Under the pieces are notes generated by a model. That model ran no database searches, was not told the origin of the DNA, and saw nothing but the letters and a program-made list of their open reading frames with translations. The position numbers were made by a program, and so were the translations under genes. This document shows, piece after piece, positions 16,686-26,248 of a stretch of 50,016 nt of DNA (position 1 is the stretch's first letter; each line of letters starts with the position of its first letter). The DNA is taken from contig JAKUTS010000011.1 of the NCBI GenBank assembly GCA_022447925.1, positions 1 to 50,016 of the forward strand, written 5' to 3'. This DNA comes from SAR202 cluster bacterium (lineage in GTDB: Bacteria > Chloroflexota > Dehalococcoidia > Lucifugimonadales > UBA2962).

Positions 16686-17432
16686 ATGAAACTGAAAGGT
16701 AAGGTCGCAATAATTACCGGCGGATCACGCGGGCAAGGCGCTGCTGAAGCGAAGCTGTTTGCTAAAGAAGGAGCGTCAGTAATTATTGGAGATATATTAG
16801 ACGATGAAGGTGAAAAGGTTGCAAATGAAATAGAAGATAGCGGAGGTTCGGCAAAATATGTTAGCTTAGACGTGCAAAATGAAGTTGAATGGAGAAACGC
16901 TGTAAAACTTGCTATTACAACATATGGCAAATTAGACATCTTGGTTAACAACGCGGCGATTCTTACATTAAGCACCATAGAGGAAACTACCAAAGAAGAG
17001 TGGGATAAGGTTATGGACATCAATATGTGGGGAATTGTCCTGGGAACTAAAGCGGTTTTACCTGAAATGCGTAAAGCTGGCGCTGGAGCTATAGTAAATA
17101 TATCTTCGCTATCAGCCATTATTGCCCAACCATGGGCAGCTGCCTATCACGCATCAAAAGGTGCAGTCAGAATTCACACAAAAGAAGCTGCTCTCGAATT
17201 TGCTAAAGACAATATCAGGGTAAACTCTATACACCCTGGAGCTATAGATACAGATATGATCAGAGACGCATATGGAGTTGAGAGAGTGTCAGAATATTTG
17301 GAACTTATTCCCCTGGGTCGCATGGGGAATGCCGAAGATATTGCTAAAGGTGTTGTGTTTTTAGCATCTGATGACTCTAGTTATATTACTGGAGCTGAAC
17401 TTACTATCGATGGCGGTATATTAATCAAATAA
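16686..17432 (+). CDS. Classical short-chain dehydrogenase/reductase
   Basis: A 248-residue classical SDR. The cofactor turn is TGGSRGQG (residues 11-18), the NNAA motif is at 88-91, the catalytic Ser is near 141, and Y154-x-x-x-K158 lies in YHASKGA. D36 after the second strand indicates NAD(H). The C-terminal SYITGAELTIDGG is typical of hydroxysteroid/3-hydroxyacyl-type dehydrogenases, but the substrate is unknown. The start ATG is preceded by GATGGGAG, and the CocE-like hydrolase begins 22 bases after its stop with AGGAG before the ATG, so the two form an operon. Confidence 0.92.
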   Translation: MKLKGKVAIITGGSRGQGAAEAKLFAKEGASVIIGDILDDEGEKVANEIEDSGGSAKYVSLDVQNEVEWRNAVKLAITTYGKLDILVNNAAILTLSTIEETTKEEWDKVMDINMWGIVLGTKAVLPEMRKAGAGAIVNISSLSAIIAQPWAAAYHASKGAVRIHTKEAALEFAKDNIRVNSIHPGAIDTDMIRDAYGVERVSEYLELIPLGRMGNAEDIAKGVVFLASDDSSYITGAELTIDGGILIK

Positions 17433-17454
17433 ATTATCTTAGGAGTAAACAATT

Positions 17455-19149
17455 ATGGTACAGGTATTTAAACCAGCCAACTTAAGAGTTGAGTATGATG
17501 TGAAAACAGAAATGCGAGACGATGTAAGTCTTTCCTCGGACATATACTTTCCAATTGGCACTGGTCCTTGGCCCGTCATCCTTATAAGAACTCCCTACAA
17601 TAATCAAATGCCCGAACTAATTATTGAAAGTGCAACATACTTTGCTCAAAACGGGTATGTGGTCATATCTCAAGACGTCCGAGGTAGGTTTGATTCCGAT
17701 GGCATATTTGAGCCTTGGGTTAACGAATTTAACGATGGATATGACACTATAGAGTGGATAGGGAAGCAACCCTGGTGCAATGGCAATGTTGGAATGCATG
17801 GCCCATCTTACGTAGGTAATGTTCAATGGCAAGCAGCCGCTATGAACAGTAAATACCTAAAAGCTATTGTCCCACGTGTAATTGGGGATAACTTACATGA
17901 AGCCCCACATTACCAAGGTGGCGCCTTACAACTTGGTTGGACTGCTACTTGGTCATTTCGAATGGGAGGAAGAACTGCTCAAGATATAGATATATATGAC
18001 TGGACGCAAGTTTTTCATACCCTCCCATTACAAGATCTGCCCAAAACTGCAGGAAAGAGTCTTAATTTTTACGATGATTGGATGAAGCATCCTAATTATG
18101 ATGAATATTGGAAAAAACTTGCTATAAAAGAAAGATATTCTGATATCAAAATACCAATACTACAAATTGGAGGTTGGTATGATTTTTTTACCGCTGGCAC
18201 TCTTAATAATTTCGTTGGAATGAAAGAGAATGGCGGGTCGGAACTTGCACGAAAATACCAGCGAGCAATAATTGGTCCATGGACACATAGTTTTGTGGGA
18301 AAACTGACCTATGCTGGGAACACAGACTATAGTTCGACAGCTTCGATAGATCTTTTGGAAATAGAACTGGCTTGGTTTGATCACTGGCTGAAAGAAGCAC
18401 AAAACAAAGCTGAACTAGAGGCACCATTAAAACTTTTTATCATGGGGTCAAATAAATGGCGAGATGAGTACGAATGGCCATTAAAACGCACAAATTTTAC
18501 ATCTTGGTATTTCCATTCAAGTGGCAATGCTAATTCAGCAGCTGGTTTTGGAACCTTATCTAAGGAAAAGCCAGACAAAGAAACACCAGATTATTTTACT
18601 TATAATCCGATGTTTCCTGTACCAACTAAAGGCGGATGCAACTGTTGTGACCCACACATTATTCCATGGGGCTCTTACGACCAGAGAGAGGTTGAAGCAA
18701 GGTCTGACGTGCTCGTATACACTTCAGATAAGTTAGATAAGCCCATGGAGGTCACGGGACCAATAACAGTCAAGCTTTTTGCATCTACTGACTGTTTAGA
18801 CACAGATTTCACTGCAAAACTTGTAGACGTTTATCCTGATGGGAGAGCATTGAATTTGTGCGATGGTATTATACGGGCACGTTATCGAAACAGCACGGTA
18901 AAACAAGAGCTGCTAGAACCAAATAAAATATACGAATTCACTATCGACCTATGGCCAACATCTAACGTATTTAAGCCCGGACATAAAATCAGAGTAGATA
19001 TATCTTCCTCAAATTTCCCAAGATTTGATAGGAATACTAATACAGGAAACAACATAAATAGCGACAGTGATTTAAAAACTGCTAACCAAACTGTTTATCA
19101 TGAAACTGGACTATTATCACAAATAATACTGCCAACAATACCAAATTAA
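17455..19149 (+). CDS. CocE/NonD-family alpha/beta hydrolase
   Basis: A 564-residue hydrolase of the X-Pro dipeptidyl-peptidase (S15)/cocaine esterase type, with the two domains expected for the family. The first is an alpha/beta fold with nucleophile elbow GPSYVG (S118), acid GGWYD (D243) and histidine GPWTHSF (H278). The oxyanion tyrosine candidate is in RTPYNN, and DVRGRFDSDG is the family signature. The second, from about residue 340, is a jelly-roll domain ending with PGHKIRVDISSSNFPRFDRNTNTG. Family members cleave esters or amides of small molecules or peptides. No signal peptide is seen, so it is cytoplasmic. It is co-transcribed with the SDR upstream; together they may hydrolyse an ester and oxidise the alcohol (inference). 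Confidence 0.9.
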   Translation: MVQVFKPANLRVEYDVKTEMRDDVSLSSDIYFPIGTGPWPVILIRTPYNNQMPELIIESATYFAQNGYVVISQDVRGRFDSDGIFEPWVNEFNDGYDTIEWIGKQPWCNGNVGMHGPSYVGNVQWQAAAMNSKYLKAIVPRVIGDNLHEAPHYQGGALQLGWTATWSFRMGGRTAQDIDIYDWTQVFHTLPLQDLPKTAGKSLNFYDDWMKHPNYDEYWKKLAIKERYSDIKIPILQIGGWYDFFTAGTLNNFVGMKENGGSELARKYQRAIIGPWTHSFVGKLTYAGNTDYSSTASIDLLEIELAWFDHWLKEAQNKAELEAPLKLFIMGSNKWRDEYEWPLKRTNFTSWYFHSSGNANSAAGFGTLSKEKPDKETPDYFTYNPMFPVPTKGGCNCCDPHIIPWGSYDQREVEARSDVLVYTSDKLDKPMEVTGPITVKLFASTDCLDTDFTAKLVDVYPDGRALNLCDGIIRARYRNSTVKQELLEPNKIYEFTIDLWPTSNVFKPGHKIRVDISSSNFPRFDRNTNTGNNINSDSDLKTANQTVYHETGLLSQIILPTIPN

Positions 19150-19251
19150 AATTTTTGTGCACAACACATAGCATTCAAAATTTAATATCTACCTATTTTG
19201 TTGTAGAATTTGCCTTCTGATGAAAAACTTAAACTTGAGGGACTTGATTTA

Positions 19252-20439
19252 ATGCGAGCAATCTTACTTTTACCAATACTTATTATATTGATGATTACCA
19301 TGCTTAATTGCGGTGGATCTGAGTCTAGTGCAACGAATAGTTCAAATGATAAAGCCGACTCTATGGACACATCTGCCGACCGGTTCAAAGATGAACCAAC
19401 CGATGCTGCCGTAAGTATGTCTCCAGGCGAATTTGTCAGAGTTGAAGACACCAAGGCAAAGAGAGCAGGATTAACTTCAGTTTTACTTAAAGATGGAACG
19501 GCGATGATATTTGGAGGTCGAACAGACGGAAGTGGTGGGTTTTGGTTAAACTACAATTTCAGTACAGAAATATTCAATTCTGGAACTGGTTTATGGACAT
19601 TAAGTGGAGAAATGAATACTGCTCGTGCGGGAGCAATCGGCATAGTTTTTGAAAACGGAAGCGTGCTAGCGGCAGGAGGAGAAGGTGAACAGAATAAAGC
19701 GATTGGGTCCACTGAGCTTTGGGATCCTGAAACTGGAAAATGGTCTGAGGTAGGCGCACTAAACGAAGAACGAGACACAACGGATGGGGTGTTACTAAAT
19801 GATGGAACGGTATTGGTAGCGGGTGGTCGTAGTGAGGCTTACAGTCTCATGAATTCAGTTGAGGTATTTGATCCAGCTAATAATCAATGGACTACGATAA
19901 CGCCCTTGGCCGAAGCTAGAATTGGCCATACAACAACCTTGCTTCAAGATGGACGTGTACTAGTTACTGGAGGAGGGAAAAAAGATGGCCCTTACCTTAA
20001 GTCCGCTGAAATATATGATCCATCTACAGGAGAATGGTCAGCTGGCGGGGAAATGAATTTAAGTCGAAGATCTCACACAGCTAGCTTACTGCAAGATGGC
20101 CGAGTACTAATATCAGGCGGTAGTGGAAAAAGAATGATTGCCGAAATCTGGGATCCAGCTGATATGTCATTCACTAAAACAGGAACTCTTAACATACCTA
20201 GAGCAGATCATGAAGCAGTAGTTTTGCAAGATGGTAGAGTATTGGTCTTGGGCGGAATTGGTAACCGTGATTCGGGCGAATTATGGGATGCTGCAACCGG
20301 TGAATGGATGATGTCTGGCGAAATGGAAGTAGGTAGATATGAATTTGGGGCGACAATACTTCCCGATGGAACAGTTATAGTGGCAGGCGGTAATAGCTCT
20401 GAAGGCATGACCGCATCGGCGGAGATGTTCAAACCATAA
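19252..20439 (+). CDS. Secreted Kelch-repeat beta-propeller lipoprotein
   Basis: A 395-residue protein. I choose the ATG at 19252 over the in-frame TTG at 19210 because it places a signal peptide at the N-terminus (MRAILLLPILIILMITMLNC). Cys20 is followed by GG and a Ser/Asn/Asp-rich linker (to about residue 60), as in lipoproteins, although the -1 residue is Asn rather than Gly/Ala. Seven Kelch-like repeats of about 45-50 residues follow, each with a LLxDGxVLVxGG strand pair and a DPxTGxW turn. Seven repeats make a complete seven-bladed propeller. No catalytic residues of galactose oxidase are evident, so a surface binding role is more likely than an enzyme. Confidence 0.85.
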   Translation: MRAILLLPILIILMITMLNCGGSESSATNSSNDKADSMDTSADRFKDEPTDAAVSMSPGEFVRVEDTKAKRAGLTSVLLKDGTAMIFGGRTDGSGGFWLNYNFSTEIFNSGTGLWTLSGEMNTARAGAIGIVFENGSVLAAGGEGEQNKAIGSTELWDPETGKWSEVGALNEERDTTDGVLLNDGTVLVAGGRSEAYSLMNSVEVFDPANNQWTTITPLAEARIGHTTTLLQDGRVLVTGGGKKDGPYLKSAEIYDPSTGEWSAGGEMNLSRRSHTASLLQDGRVLISGGSGKRMIAEIWDPADMSFTKTGTLNIPRADHEAVVLQDGRVLVLGGIGNRDSGELWDAATGEWMMSGEMEVGRYEFGATILPDGTVIVAGGNSSEGMTASAEMFKP

Positions 20440-20497
20440 TCTTAATACTATGTTTGTATTCGATACAATTTCATTTATCGAAACAATCGACCTAGCC

Positions 20498-20528
20498 AGG
20501 ATTAAAATGAAATAATCATTTTAATCCT
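20498..20528. terminator. Hairpin between convergent genes, probable bidirectional terminator
   Basis: Perfect 13-base arms (20498-20510 beginning AGGATTAAAATGA, and 20516-20528) enclose a 5-base loop AATAA. It lies between the Kelch gene and the convergent small protein gene. The stem is AT-rich and no clear T-tract follows, so efficiency is uncertain. Confidence 0.5.
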
Positions 20529-20554
20529 AATCCAAAGCATGCCTAAATATAGGT

Positions 20555-20896
20555 TCAATTTCCTTTTAACAATATATGCTTGCGATTCATAGTGAACGGC
20601 CTTACTTCCTTGGCCCAGCTACCTTTCTCAACAGCCTCACCCCATTCTCTACTTATCAATACATCAGGGCTCTCAATCTCATAAAGTGCTGTGTGTTTCG
20701 GTTGATTTTCTACAACAATATCTTTGATATCACCGCCAATAGATAGCCTTAATTTCTCTGTTTGAAATCGAGCAATTGATATGACTCCAGGAACCTCTGC
20801 TAAAAATGGCACATGTTCCTTGTCATATACATCATCAAAAATCTGTTGTTTATTGGATTCAATATCCATGCTCGCCATAAATAAATATTTACTCAT
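20555..20896 (-). CDS. Dimeric alpha/beta-barrel (ferredoxin-like fold) protein, EthD/DUF4286-like
   Basis: A 113-residue protein beginning KYLFMASMDIES and containing FDDVYDKEHVPFLAEVPGVISIARFQ. This is the pattern of small stress-responsive or EthD-like alpha/beta-barrel proteins, in which a conserved tyr-x-x-x-his helix precedes the PG turn. The later segment KHTALYEIESPDVLISREW is also typical. Such proteins act as small monooxygenases, isomerases or accessory proteins in aromatic or polyketide degradation; the role here is unknown. ATG start, with the ABC exporter following on the same strand 9 bases before it in transcription sense reversed order (its stop lies upstream of this gene's end at 20949). 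Confidence 0.7.
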   Translation of the reverse strand: MSKYLFMASMDIESNKQQIFDDVYDKEHVPFLAEVPGVISIARFQTEKLRLSIGGDIKDIVVENQPKHTALYEIESPDVLISREWGEAVEKGSWAKEVRPFTMNRKHILLKGN

Positions 20897-20948
20897 AAAT
20901 TATTCTCCATATTTTCTTTAAAACACTTTTAAGACAACCATAAAGTTT

Positions 20949-23900
20949 TTATGTTCTCGGTCTAGAGGTACTTTGAATCTGCTTAGAAACCAAACTTGTA
21001 TATAGACCACTTTCACCTAATAGAACATCATGGGTTCCTTGTTCTATCACCTTTCCGTCATCCAGAACAATTATGTTGTCAGCAGATTTAATAGTAGACA
21101 ATCTATGAGCGATTATTATCGTTGACCTACCAGACATTAAAGTATCAAGGGATTGATGAATTAACGATTCGCTTTCAGCATCCAGGTGAGACGTCGCTTC
21201 ATCCAATATCAGTACTGGTGCATTTTTTAAAAACGCTCTGGCTATGGCTATGCGTTGCCGCTGACCTCCGGACAACTGAAACCCTCTTTCACCTGCAAGA
21301 GTATTGTATGTATCAGGTAGATCCATTATAAACTCATGAGCCGAAGCGCTTTTTGCAGCCTGAATAACTTCACTCTCAGATGCATCAGGTCGAGCCATCA
21401 TCAAATTTTCTTTTATTGATGTATTGAACAAATATGTATCCTGAGATACTAGGGCTATTTGATCTCTTAAATCATTCAGCCTATAGCTACGTATATCTAC
21501 ATCATCTAGCGATATCGCACCAGTTTGCGGGTCCCAAAAACGCAAAATCAGATGTGCAGCGGTAGTCTTGCCAGCACCAGAACGCCCTATTAATGCTAGA
21601 TTCTCTCCAGGATTTAATACAAAATTGACATCCTGTAACACAGGATCCATTTCAGATATATATCTAAATGTGACATTTTTAAATTGCAGCTCGCCTCGAT
21701 TCAGCGATTTGGATGTTCTGTTTTCAGAACTAAGCGTCCTTGGTCCATCTAATATTGTCACCGGCTCATCGTGTATCCTAAATATCCGACGAGCACTTCC
21801 AATTGTGTCTGACAATTGACGGCCTACTTGGGCAACCTCTGAAACCGGTATAAATGCAGTGTATGCAATTATCGATACGAGAGGTAAAAATGAAACTGAC
21901 AAATCTCCAATTGTAACCAAATAAGCCCCCAACCCAAGAACCAAAATGCCACCTAGTCCCATAGCTGATTCAATTAACGATCTTTGGACAGTTAAGATGT
22001 GAAAGAATTTTATCCTCAAAGATGCATATTTATTCTGATTCCGGTCCACTTCTTCCAGCCTTAGAGAAGATCGACCAAAAGAAACAATCTCTTTTATACC
22101 CTGTATACCGTCAACCATGTGTGCATTAACTTCGCCTAATTGCTCACGCGATTCGAGTCCTAATACATCCAGCTTATCTCGAACTCGAAAAGGCATATAG
22201 GCTATCAATATAAGTAAAGGCATAAGGATCAATGCTAATAACCACTCGATTGAGCCTATAATCAACAAAACAGATAAAGGAACGGCTAAAGCCACGAATG
22301 CTGGTGCTACAGTGTGGGCAAAGAACAATTCAACGGTTTCAACATCTGTTGTTACAGCAGACACTATGTCACCTGATCTATGTCTAACCAAATATGCAGG
22401 GGCAAGTTTGTCTAATTTTTTGTAAAGATCAATTCGCATCTCAGCCAGTAACCTGAAGGCTAAATCATGTGCAATCCAAGACTCAGCCCATTGAAATACT
22501 GGTGTCAATACAGCAAGCACTCCCAAAGATACTAATAAAGCAAAAACTGCATTTCCATTTGCCACTTCAGCTACTAAATATGCACTTACAATACCTAGTC
22601 CAAGTAATACTGCTACTCTACCTATGCCCAATAAAAAAGTGAGCATAAGTTCTGTCCGCCATGGCTCTATTAATTTAAGCAGCCGGACAAAAACCTCTTT
22701 CAACTTTATGTTTGACTTTTTAATTTTAGTGGGCGGTAAACCAGCTCCTCCAAAATTCTTATTCGGTGAACTAATCCTTTCCATCACCTCATTGCTATCA
22801 GTCTTCAAGTTGGATTGATGGGACTCTAGTTGATCCATCATAAGGTTGAAATATATGCCTTTTGTTGAAATTAATTCATCATGCGAGCCTTCCTGCACCA
22901 CCTGACCTTGATTAATTACTAAAATTCTGTCAGCCCCAATTACGCTTGAAAGCCTATGCGCAATGATTAGCGTAGTTCGATCAACCATCAATTCATCTAA
23001 CGCAGACTGAATCAAGAATTCATTTTCTGCATCCACGCTTGATAATGCTTCATCTAATATCAATATTGGAGCATCTTTTAAAAGAGCTCTTGCAATAGCT
23101 ATGCGCTGTTTCTGACCACCAGAAAGCTTAATTCCACGTTCACCTAATAAAGTATCAAATCCTTGTGGCAATGCTTTTATGAAGTCCAACGCATTTGCAG
23201 CAGCAGCCGCTTCCTCGAGTTCTTCATCGGTGGCATCTAATTTTCCATACCTTAAATTTTCGGCTACCGTACCAAAGAAAATATACGTATCCTGGGAGAC
23301 AACGCTGATATGTTCTCTAGCAAAATCTAAGGGTATTGCCCTCAGATCCTCGGAGCCAATCCGAACAGATCCAGAATCAGGATCAAAAAACCGCAATACT
23401 AATGAAACAATAGTGGTCTTACCGGCACCGCTTGGCCCTACGATTGCGAGACGCTCACCAGTTGATATAGAAAAAGACATGTCATCTAATACAACATCTT
23501 CACGGCCAGGGTAAGAAAACGAGACATCCTGAAATGTTAGTGTTGAATCTAAAAACTGGTCAGGTCGTGTTACGTCTCTATTATCCGTAACTAATGGCTC
23601 CGCATCTATTATCTCTAAAACGGACTTTGCCGATGCCATGCCCACCATACCATGATGGTATAACAAGGTAAGCTCTCTTAATGGCCTAAATACTTCTACG
23701 CCAAGCATTACGACAATTAATAGTGTCGATAAATCAAGGTCACCCGCGCTAACTCTCAAAGCACCTAAGCCCAAAGCAAGTGCAGCTCCTCCAGATATAC
23801 CCAGCCATGTGACACCGATAGTTGCCTGGTTAGTAGCTAAAATTGCCATTGTCGATCGAAATACCCTTCTGGCTTTTTCGGCTAGATCGTCTCCTTTAAC

Positions 23901-24545
23901 ATCGCTCTGACCAAAAGATTTTAGGGTTGCAAGGCCTTGCACAGAATCTAGGAACTCAGCACTTAGATCATGATAAGCGTCCCTACGGAAAAGAGAACTT
24001 TTTTCATTCCACCTATGAAATGCCAAAGGAGCGATTAGGGTAATTAATGCAAAAATCAAATAAATTAACGCAGTGTATATATCGAGAAACGCCATAAAAA
24101 CAAATAACCCTATAGGTGTGATCAGACCTACAAACATCTGCGGCAGATATTCACCAAAATAGCTCTCTAGAACCTCTACTCCTTCCACCACAGACACTAA
24201 CACCTCGCCAGTTCTTTTGCGAAGTAGTACAGCCGGTCCTAATTCAAGAGTTTTAGCGAACAAACGACGTCTCAGTTTTTGCTGTATTTTCAAGGCAGTT
24301 CTATGGCCAGTCATTTCTTTAAAGTACTGGAAAACAGACCTGGATATGATTGCCAAAATCACACCCAAAATTGAAATTACAACCCTATTGAAAGGCTCTC
24401 CTTGAAAAACAAGAGCGACAACATACCCGGACATAACCAGCCTACTTACGCCAGCAACTGCCGTTAATACTCCAAAGAAAGTACCAAGTAGTATTCTCAG
24501 CCTAAACCCTGCGGTAAATTCCCAAAGTCTGATATTAAAATACAT
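20949..24545 (-). CDS. Fused two-unit ABC exporter, CydDC-like
   Basis: At 1198 residues this is twice the length of a normal ABC half-transporter: TMD-NBD-TMD-NBD in one chain. The first NBD has Walker A GPSGAGKTT (about residues 370-378), signature LSGGQKQR and Walker B ILILDEALSSVD. The second has GRSGAGKTT, LSGGQRQR and VLILDEATSHLD. Both keep the catalytic Glu and an H-loop (IIAHRLS), so both sites look active. The first membrane domain (GEYLPQMFVGLITPIGLFVF, followed by LDSVQGLATLKSFGQS) resembles CydD and the second resembles CydC, the exporter of glutathione/cysteine needed for cytochrome bd assembly. Fusion and the CydDC assignment are inferences; a multidrug or peptide exporter is possible, and no cydAB is nearby. 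A Glu/Asn/Lys-rich linker of about 60 residues joins the halves. Confidence 0.85.
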   Translation of the reverse strand: MYFNIRLWEFTAGFRLRILLGTFFGVLTAVAGVSRLVMSGYVVALVFQGEPFNRVVISILGVILAIISRSVFQYFKEMTGHRTALKIQQKLRRRLFAKTLELGPAVLLRKRTGEVLVSVVEGVEVLESYFGEYLPQMFVGLITPIGLFVFMAFLDIYTALIYLIFALITLIAPLAFHRWNEKSSLFRRDAYHDLSAEFLDSVQGLATLKSFGQSDVKGDDLAEKARRVFRSTMAILATNQATIGVTWLGISGGAALALGLGALRVSAGDLDLSTLLIVVMLGVEVFRPLRELTLLYHHGMVGMASAKSVLEIIDAEPLVTDNRDVTRPDQFLDSTLTFQDVSFSYPGREDVVLDDMSFSISTGERLAIVGPSGAGKTTIVSLVLRFFDPDSGSVRIGSEDLRAIPLDFAREHISVVSQDTYIFFGTVAENLRYGKLDATDEELEEAAAAANALDFIKALPQGFDTLLGERGIKLSGGQKQRIAIARALLKDAPILILDEALSSVDAENEFLIQSALDELMVDRTTLIIAHRLSSVIGADRILVINQGQVVQEGSHDELISTKGIYFNLMMDQLESHQSNLKTDSNEVMERISSPNKNFGGAGLPPTKIKKSNIKLKEVFVRLLKLIEPWRTELMLTFLLGIGRVAVLLGLGIVSAYLVAEVANGNAVFALLVSLGVLAVLTPVFQWAESWIAHDLAFRLLAEMRIDLYKKLDKLAPAYLVRHRSGDIVSAVTTDVETVELFFAHTVAPAFVALAVPLSVLLIIGSIEWLLALILMPLLILIAYMPFRVRDKLDVLGLESREQLGEVNAHMVDGIQGIKEIVSFGRSSLRLEEVDRNQNKYASLRIKFFHILTVQRSLIESAMGLGGILVLGLGAYLVTIGDLSVSFLPLVSIIAYTAFIPVSEVAQVGRQLSDTIGSARRIFRIHDEPVTILDGPRTLSSENRTSKSLNRGELQFKNVTFRYISEMDPVLQDVNFVLNPGENLALIGRSGAGKTTAAHLILRFWDPQTGAISLDDVDIRSYRLNDLRDQIALVSQDTYLFNTSIKENLMMARPDASESEVIQAAKSASAHEFIMDLPDTYNTLAGERGFQLSGGQRQRIAIARAFLKNAPVLILDEATSHLDAESESLIHQSLDTLMSGRSTIIIAHRLSTIKSADNIIVLDDGKVIEQGTHDVLLGESGLYTSLVSKQIQSTSRPRT

Positions 24546-24600
24546 TTATAAAATTCAAATCGTAAATTTTAAAAAAATATTGCCACATGAAATTTTGTTA

Positions 24601-25359
24601 TTAGTCTTTCCTTGCAATGATTATCATGCGTTTGGCTGATATTTCAAATGGGCTCTGATCATATCCGCCGTAGGCACATTCGAAAGATAGACCGGCTCGT
24701 TTTAGCATGTTGTTAAATTCTGTGGCCACATATAAACGTATGTGATGGCCCGTTTCAGTTATTGAACCATTGAGTCCAAGAATTTTAAAATTAATATGGC
24801 TTCTTCCGTCGATAGGATCCCAGTTTCTCTCCTCAATATACATAATCCCTTTGTCATTGGTTCTCCACTCTCGGGGTATGTGATTAGCCACCACCCAGTC
24901 TCGATTAAGTAGGTCAAACAAAGCTAAACCCCCTTTTTTAAGGCTTCTAGATACCGCATCAAGAACTTTTTGATCTTCAGTGTCTGATTCAAAATAACCT
25001 AAAGCAGTGAAAATATTTATAACAGCATCAAACTTGCTGTCGAATGGTATATCTCTCATATCAGCTTCAACAGTATTGATTTCCACACCTGATTCTGAAG
25101 CTTTTGATCGAGCAATAGACAACAACTCATTTGAATAATCTAAACCTGTCACTTTAATACCATTTAGTGCCATAGGAATAGATATACGACCTTGCCCGCA
25201 GCACAAATCCAGAACTTCATTGCCTTCTTTTAGCCTAAGGACTTTTTGTACAAATTCAGCCTGTTTTCGAGACTCTTCCTCACCAAAAACGTGTGCGTAA
25301 ATATTTAAATATTCTGGTCCAAAAAAGGACTTATACCATTCTGGGTCGTAATCTGACAT
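24601..25359 (-). CDS. Class I SAM-dependent methyltransferase
   Basis: A 252-residue protein with the class I motif series: motif I VLDLCCGQGRIS (about residue 49), motif II VTGLDYSNELL, motif III TVEADMRDIPF and motif IV FDAVINIFTALGYF. The substrate is unknown. The N-terminal SDYDPEWYKSFFGPEYLNIY resembles small-molecule methyltransferases rather than nucleic-acid ones. It is read towards the ABC exporter, 55 bases before that gene's start, so the two may be co-transcribed. Confidence 0.88.
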   Translation of the reverse strand: MSDYDPEWYKSFFGPEYLNIYAHVFGEEESRKQAEFVQKVLRLKEGNEVLDLCCGQGRISIPMALNGIKVTGLDYSNELLSIARSKASESGVEINTVEADMRDIPFDSKFDAVINIFTALGYFESDTEDQKVLDAVSRSLKKGGLALFDLLNRDWVVANHIPREWRTNDKGIMYIEERNWDPIDGRSHINFKILGLNGSITETGHHIRLYVATEFNNMLKRAGLSFECAYGGYDQSPFEISAKRMIIIARKD

Positions 25360-25485
25360 TTTTAGTACCTCCAGAAAATTTTATCAGCAATACGTCACCA
25401 GATGTTTTTAAAATTTCTTTAACATATGGTTTTCAAAGCCATGTTACAATCGAACTATAGTAAACAGTCACTGAGAGCAAGTTTA

Positions 25486-26247
25486 TTGATAAATCTACAA
25501 GGTAAAAGAGCGATAATCGTTGGAGCCCGTCGGATCGGTGCGGTAGTGGCACATCGAATGGCAGCTGAGGGCATTGACGTTGCCGTAGTGTATCGAAATT
25601 CAGAAGATGAAGCCAAAGCGTTAGTTAAAGAGCTTTTGCTGAAGAAAATCAATGCCACAACCATTAAGTGCGATTTAACAGACGAAGATCAAGTTTTAAA
25701 CATGCTTGATAAAGCAAAAACAAAGATCGGGGGAGTAGATTTCGGAGTTAATTTAGCTTCTGGGTTCCCAAGAGATCCGTTCATGGAACTAAACTCAGAT
25801 TCTTGGGATAAAAGCATTGGCGATGCAAAAGGCACATTTCTATTCGGCGTTCATTTATCCCGGATAATGATGTCTAACTCTGGACCTACCAAAGGTCATT
25901 TAGTGTTTTTTTCAGATTGGGCAGCAATTCATGCTCCGTATAAAAACTACCTACCTTATATGGCGTCAAAGGCATCAATAGATTTTATGACAAGAGCCTT
26001 TGCAGTTGAACTATCTGGTAATGGCATATTAGTTAATGCAATCGCACCTGGTCCCACTATGAGGCCACCAGATATAACTGAATCTTCATGGAACCAAAAT
26101 GTGGTTTCTAAAGCTCCATTACAACGAGAATCATCTTCAAGCGATATAGGTGAAATGGTCGTTACTTTATTAAAGAGTGAAACCATAACCGGAGAAACTA
26201 TTAGGATAGACTCAGGACGACATCTAGCAGGCCCAGGTAATAACTAA
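25486..26247 (+). CDS. SDR, pteridine-reductase (FolM/PTR1)-like
   Basis: An SDR whose glycine turn is VGARRIG instead of TGxxxGIG, the substitution seen in pteridine reductases. Further support comes from NLASGFPRDPF (like the NASSF segment of FolM/PTR1) and the catalytic YMASK. It is the first gene of a cluster with queD, queC and folE (1 base between its stop and queD), so reduction of a dihydropterin or a related pterin step is likely, though unproven. The start is uncertain. The frame extends to ATG at 25426, but the SDR core begins at INLQGK, right after a TTG at 25486 with GAGAG upstream, and an extended -10-like TGTTACAAT lies at 25442-25450. I favour the TTG. Confidence 0.75.
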   Translation: MINLQGKRAIIVGARRIGAVVAHRMAAEGIDVAVVYRNSEDEAKALVKELLLKKINATTIKCDLTDEDQVLNMLDKAKTKIGGVDFGVNLASGFPRDPFMELNSDSWDKSIGDAKGTFLFGVHLSRIMMSNSGPTKGHLVFFSDWAAIHAPYKNYLPYMASKASIDFMTRAFAVELSGNGILVNAIAPGPTMRPPDITESSWNQNVVSKAPLQRESSSSDIGEMVVTLLKSETITGETIRIDSGRHLAGPGNN

Positions 26248-26248
26248 A

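Noticed and set aside
23179-23514. Plus-strand ORFs inside the ABC exporter gene
   Set aside because: Antisense shadows of a 1198-codon frame with intact ABC motifs.
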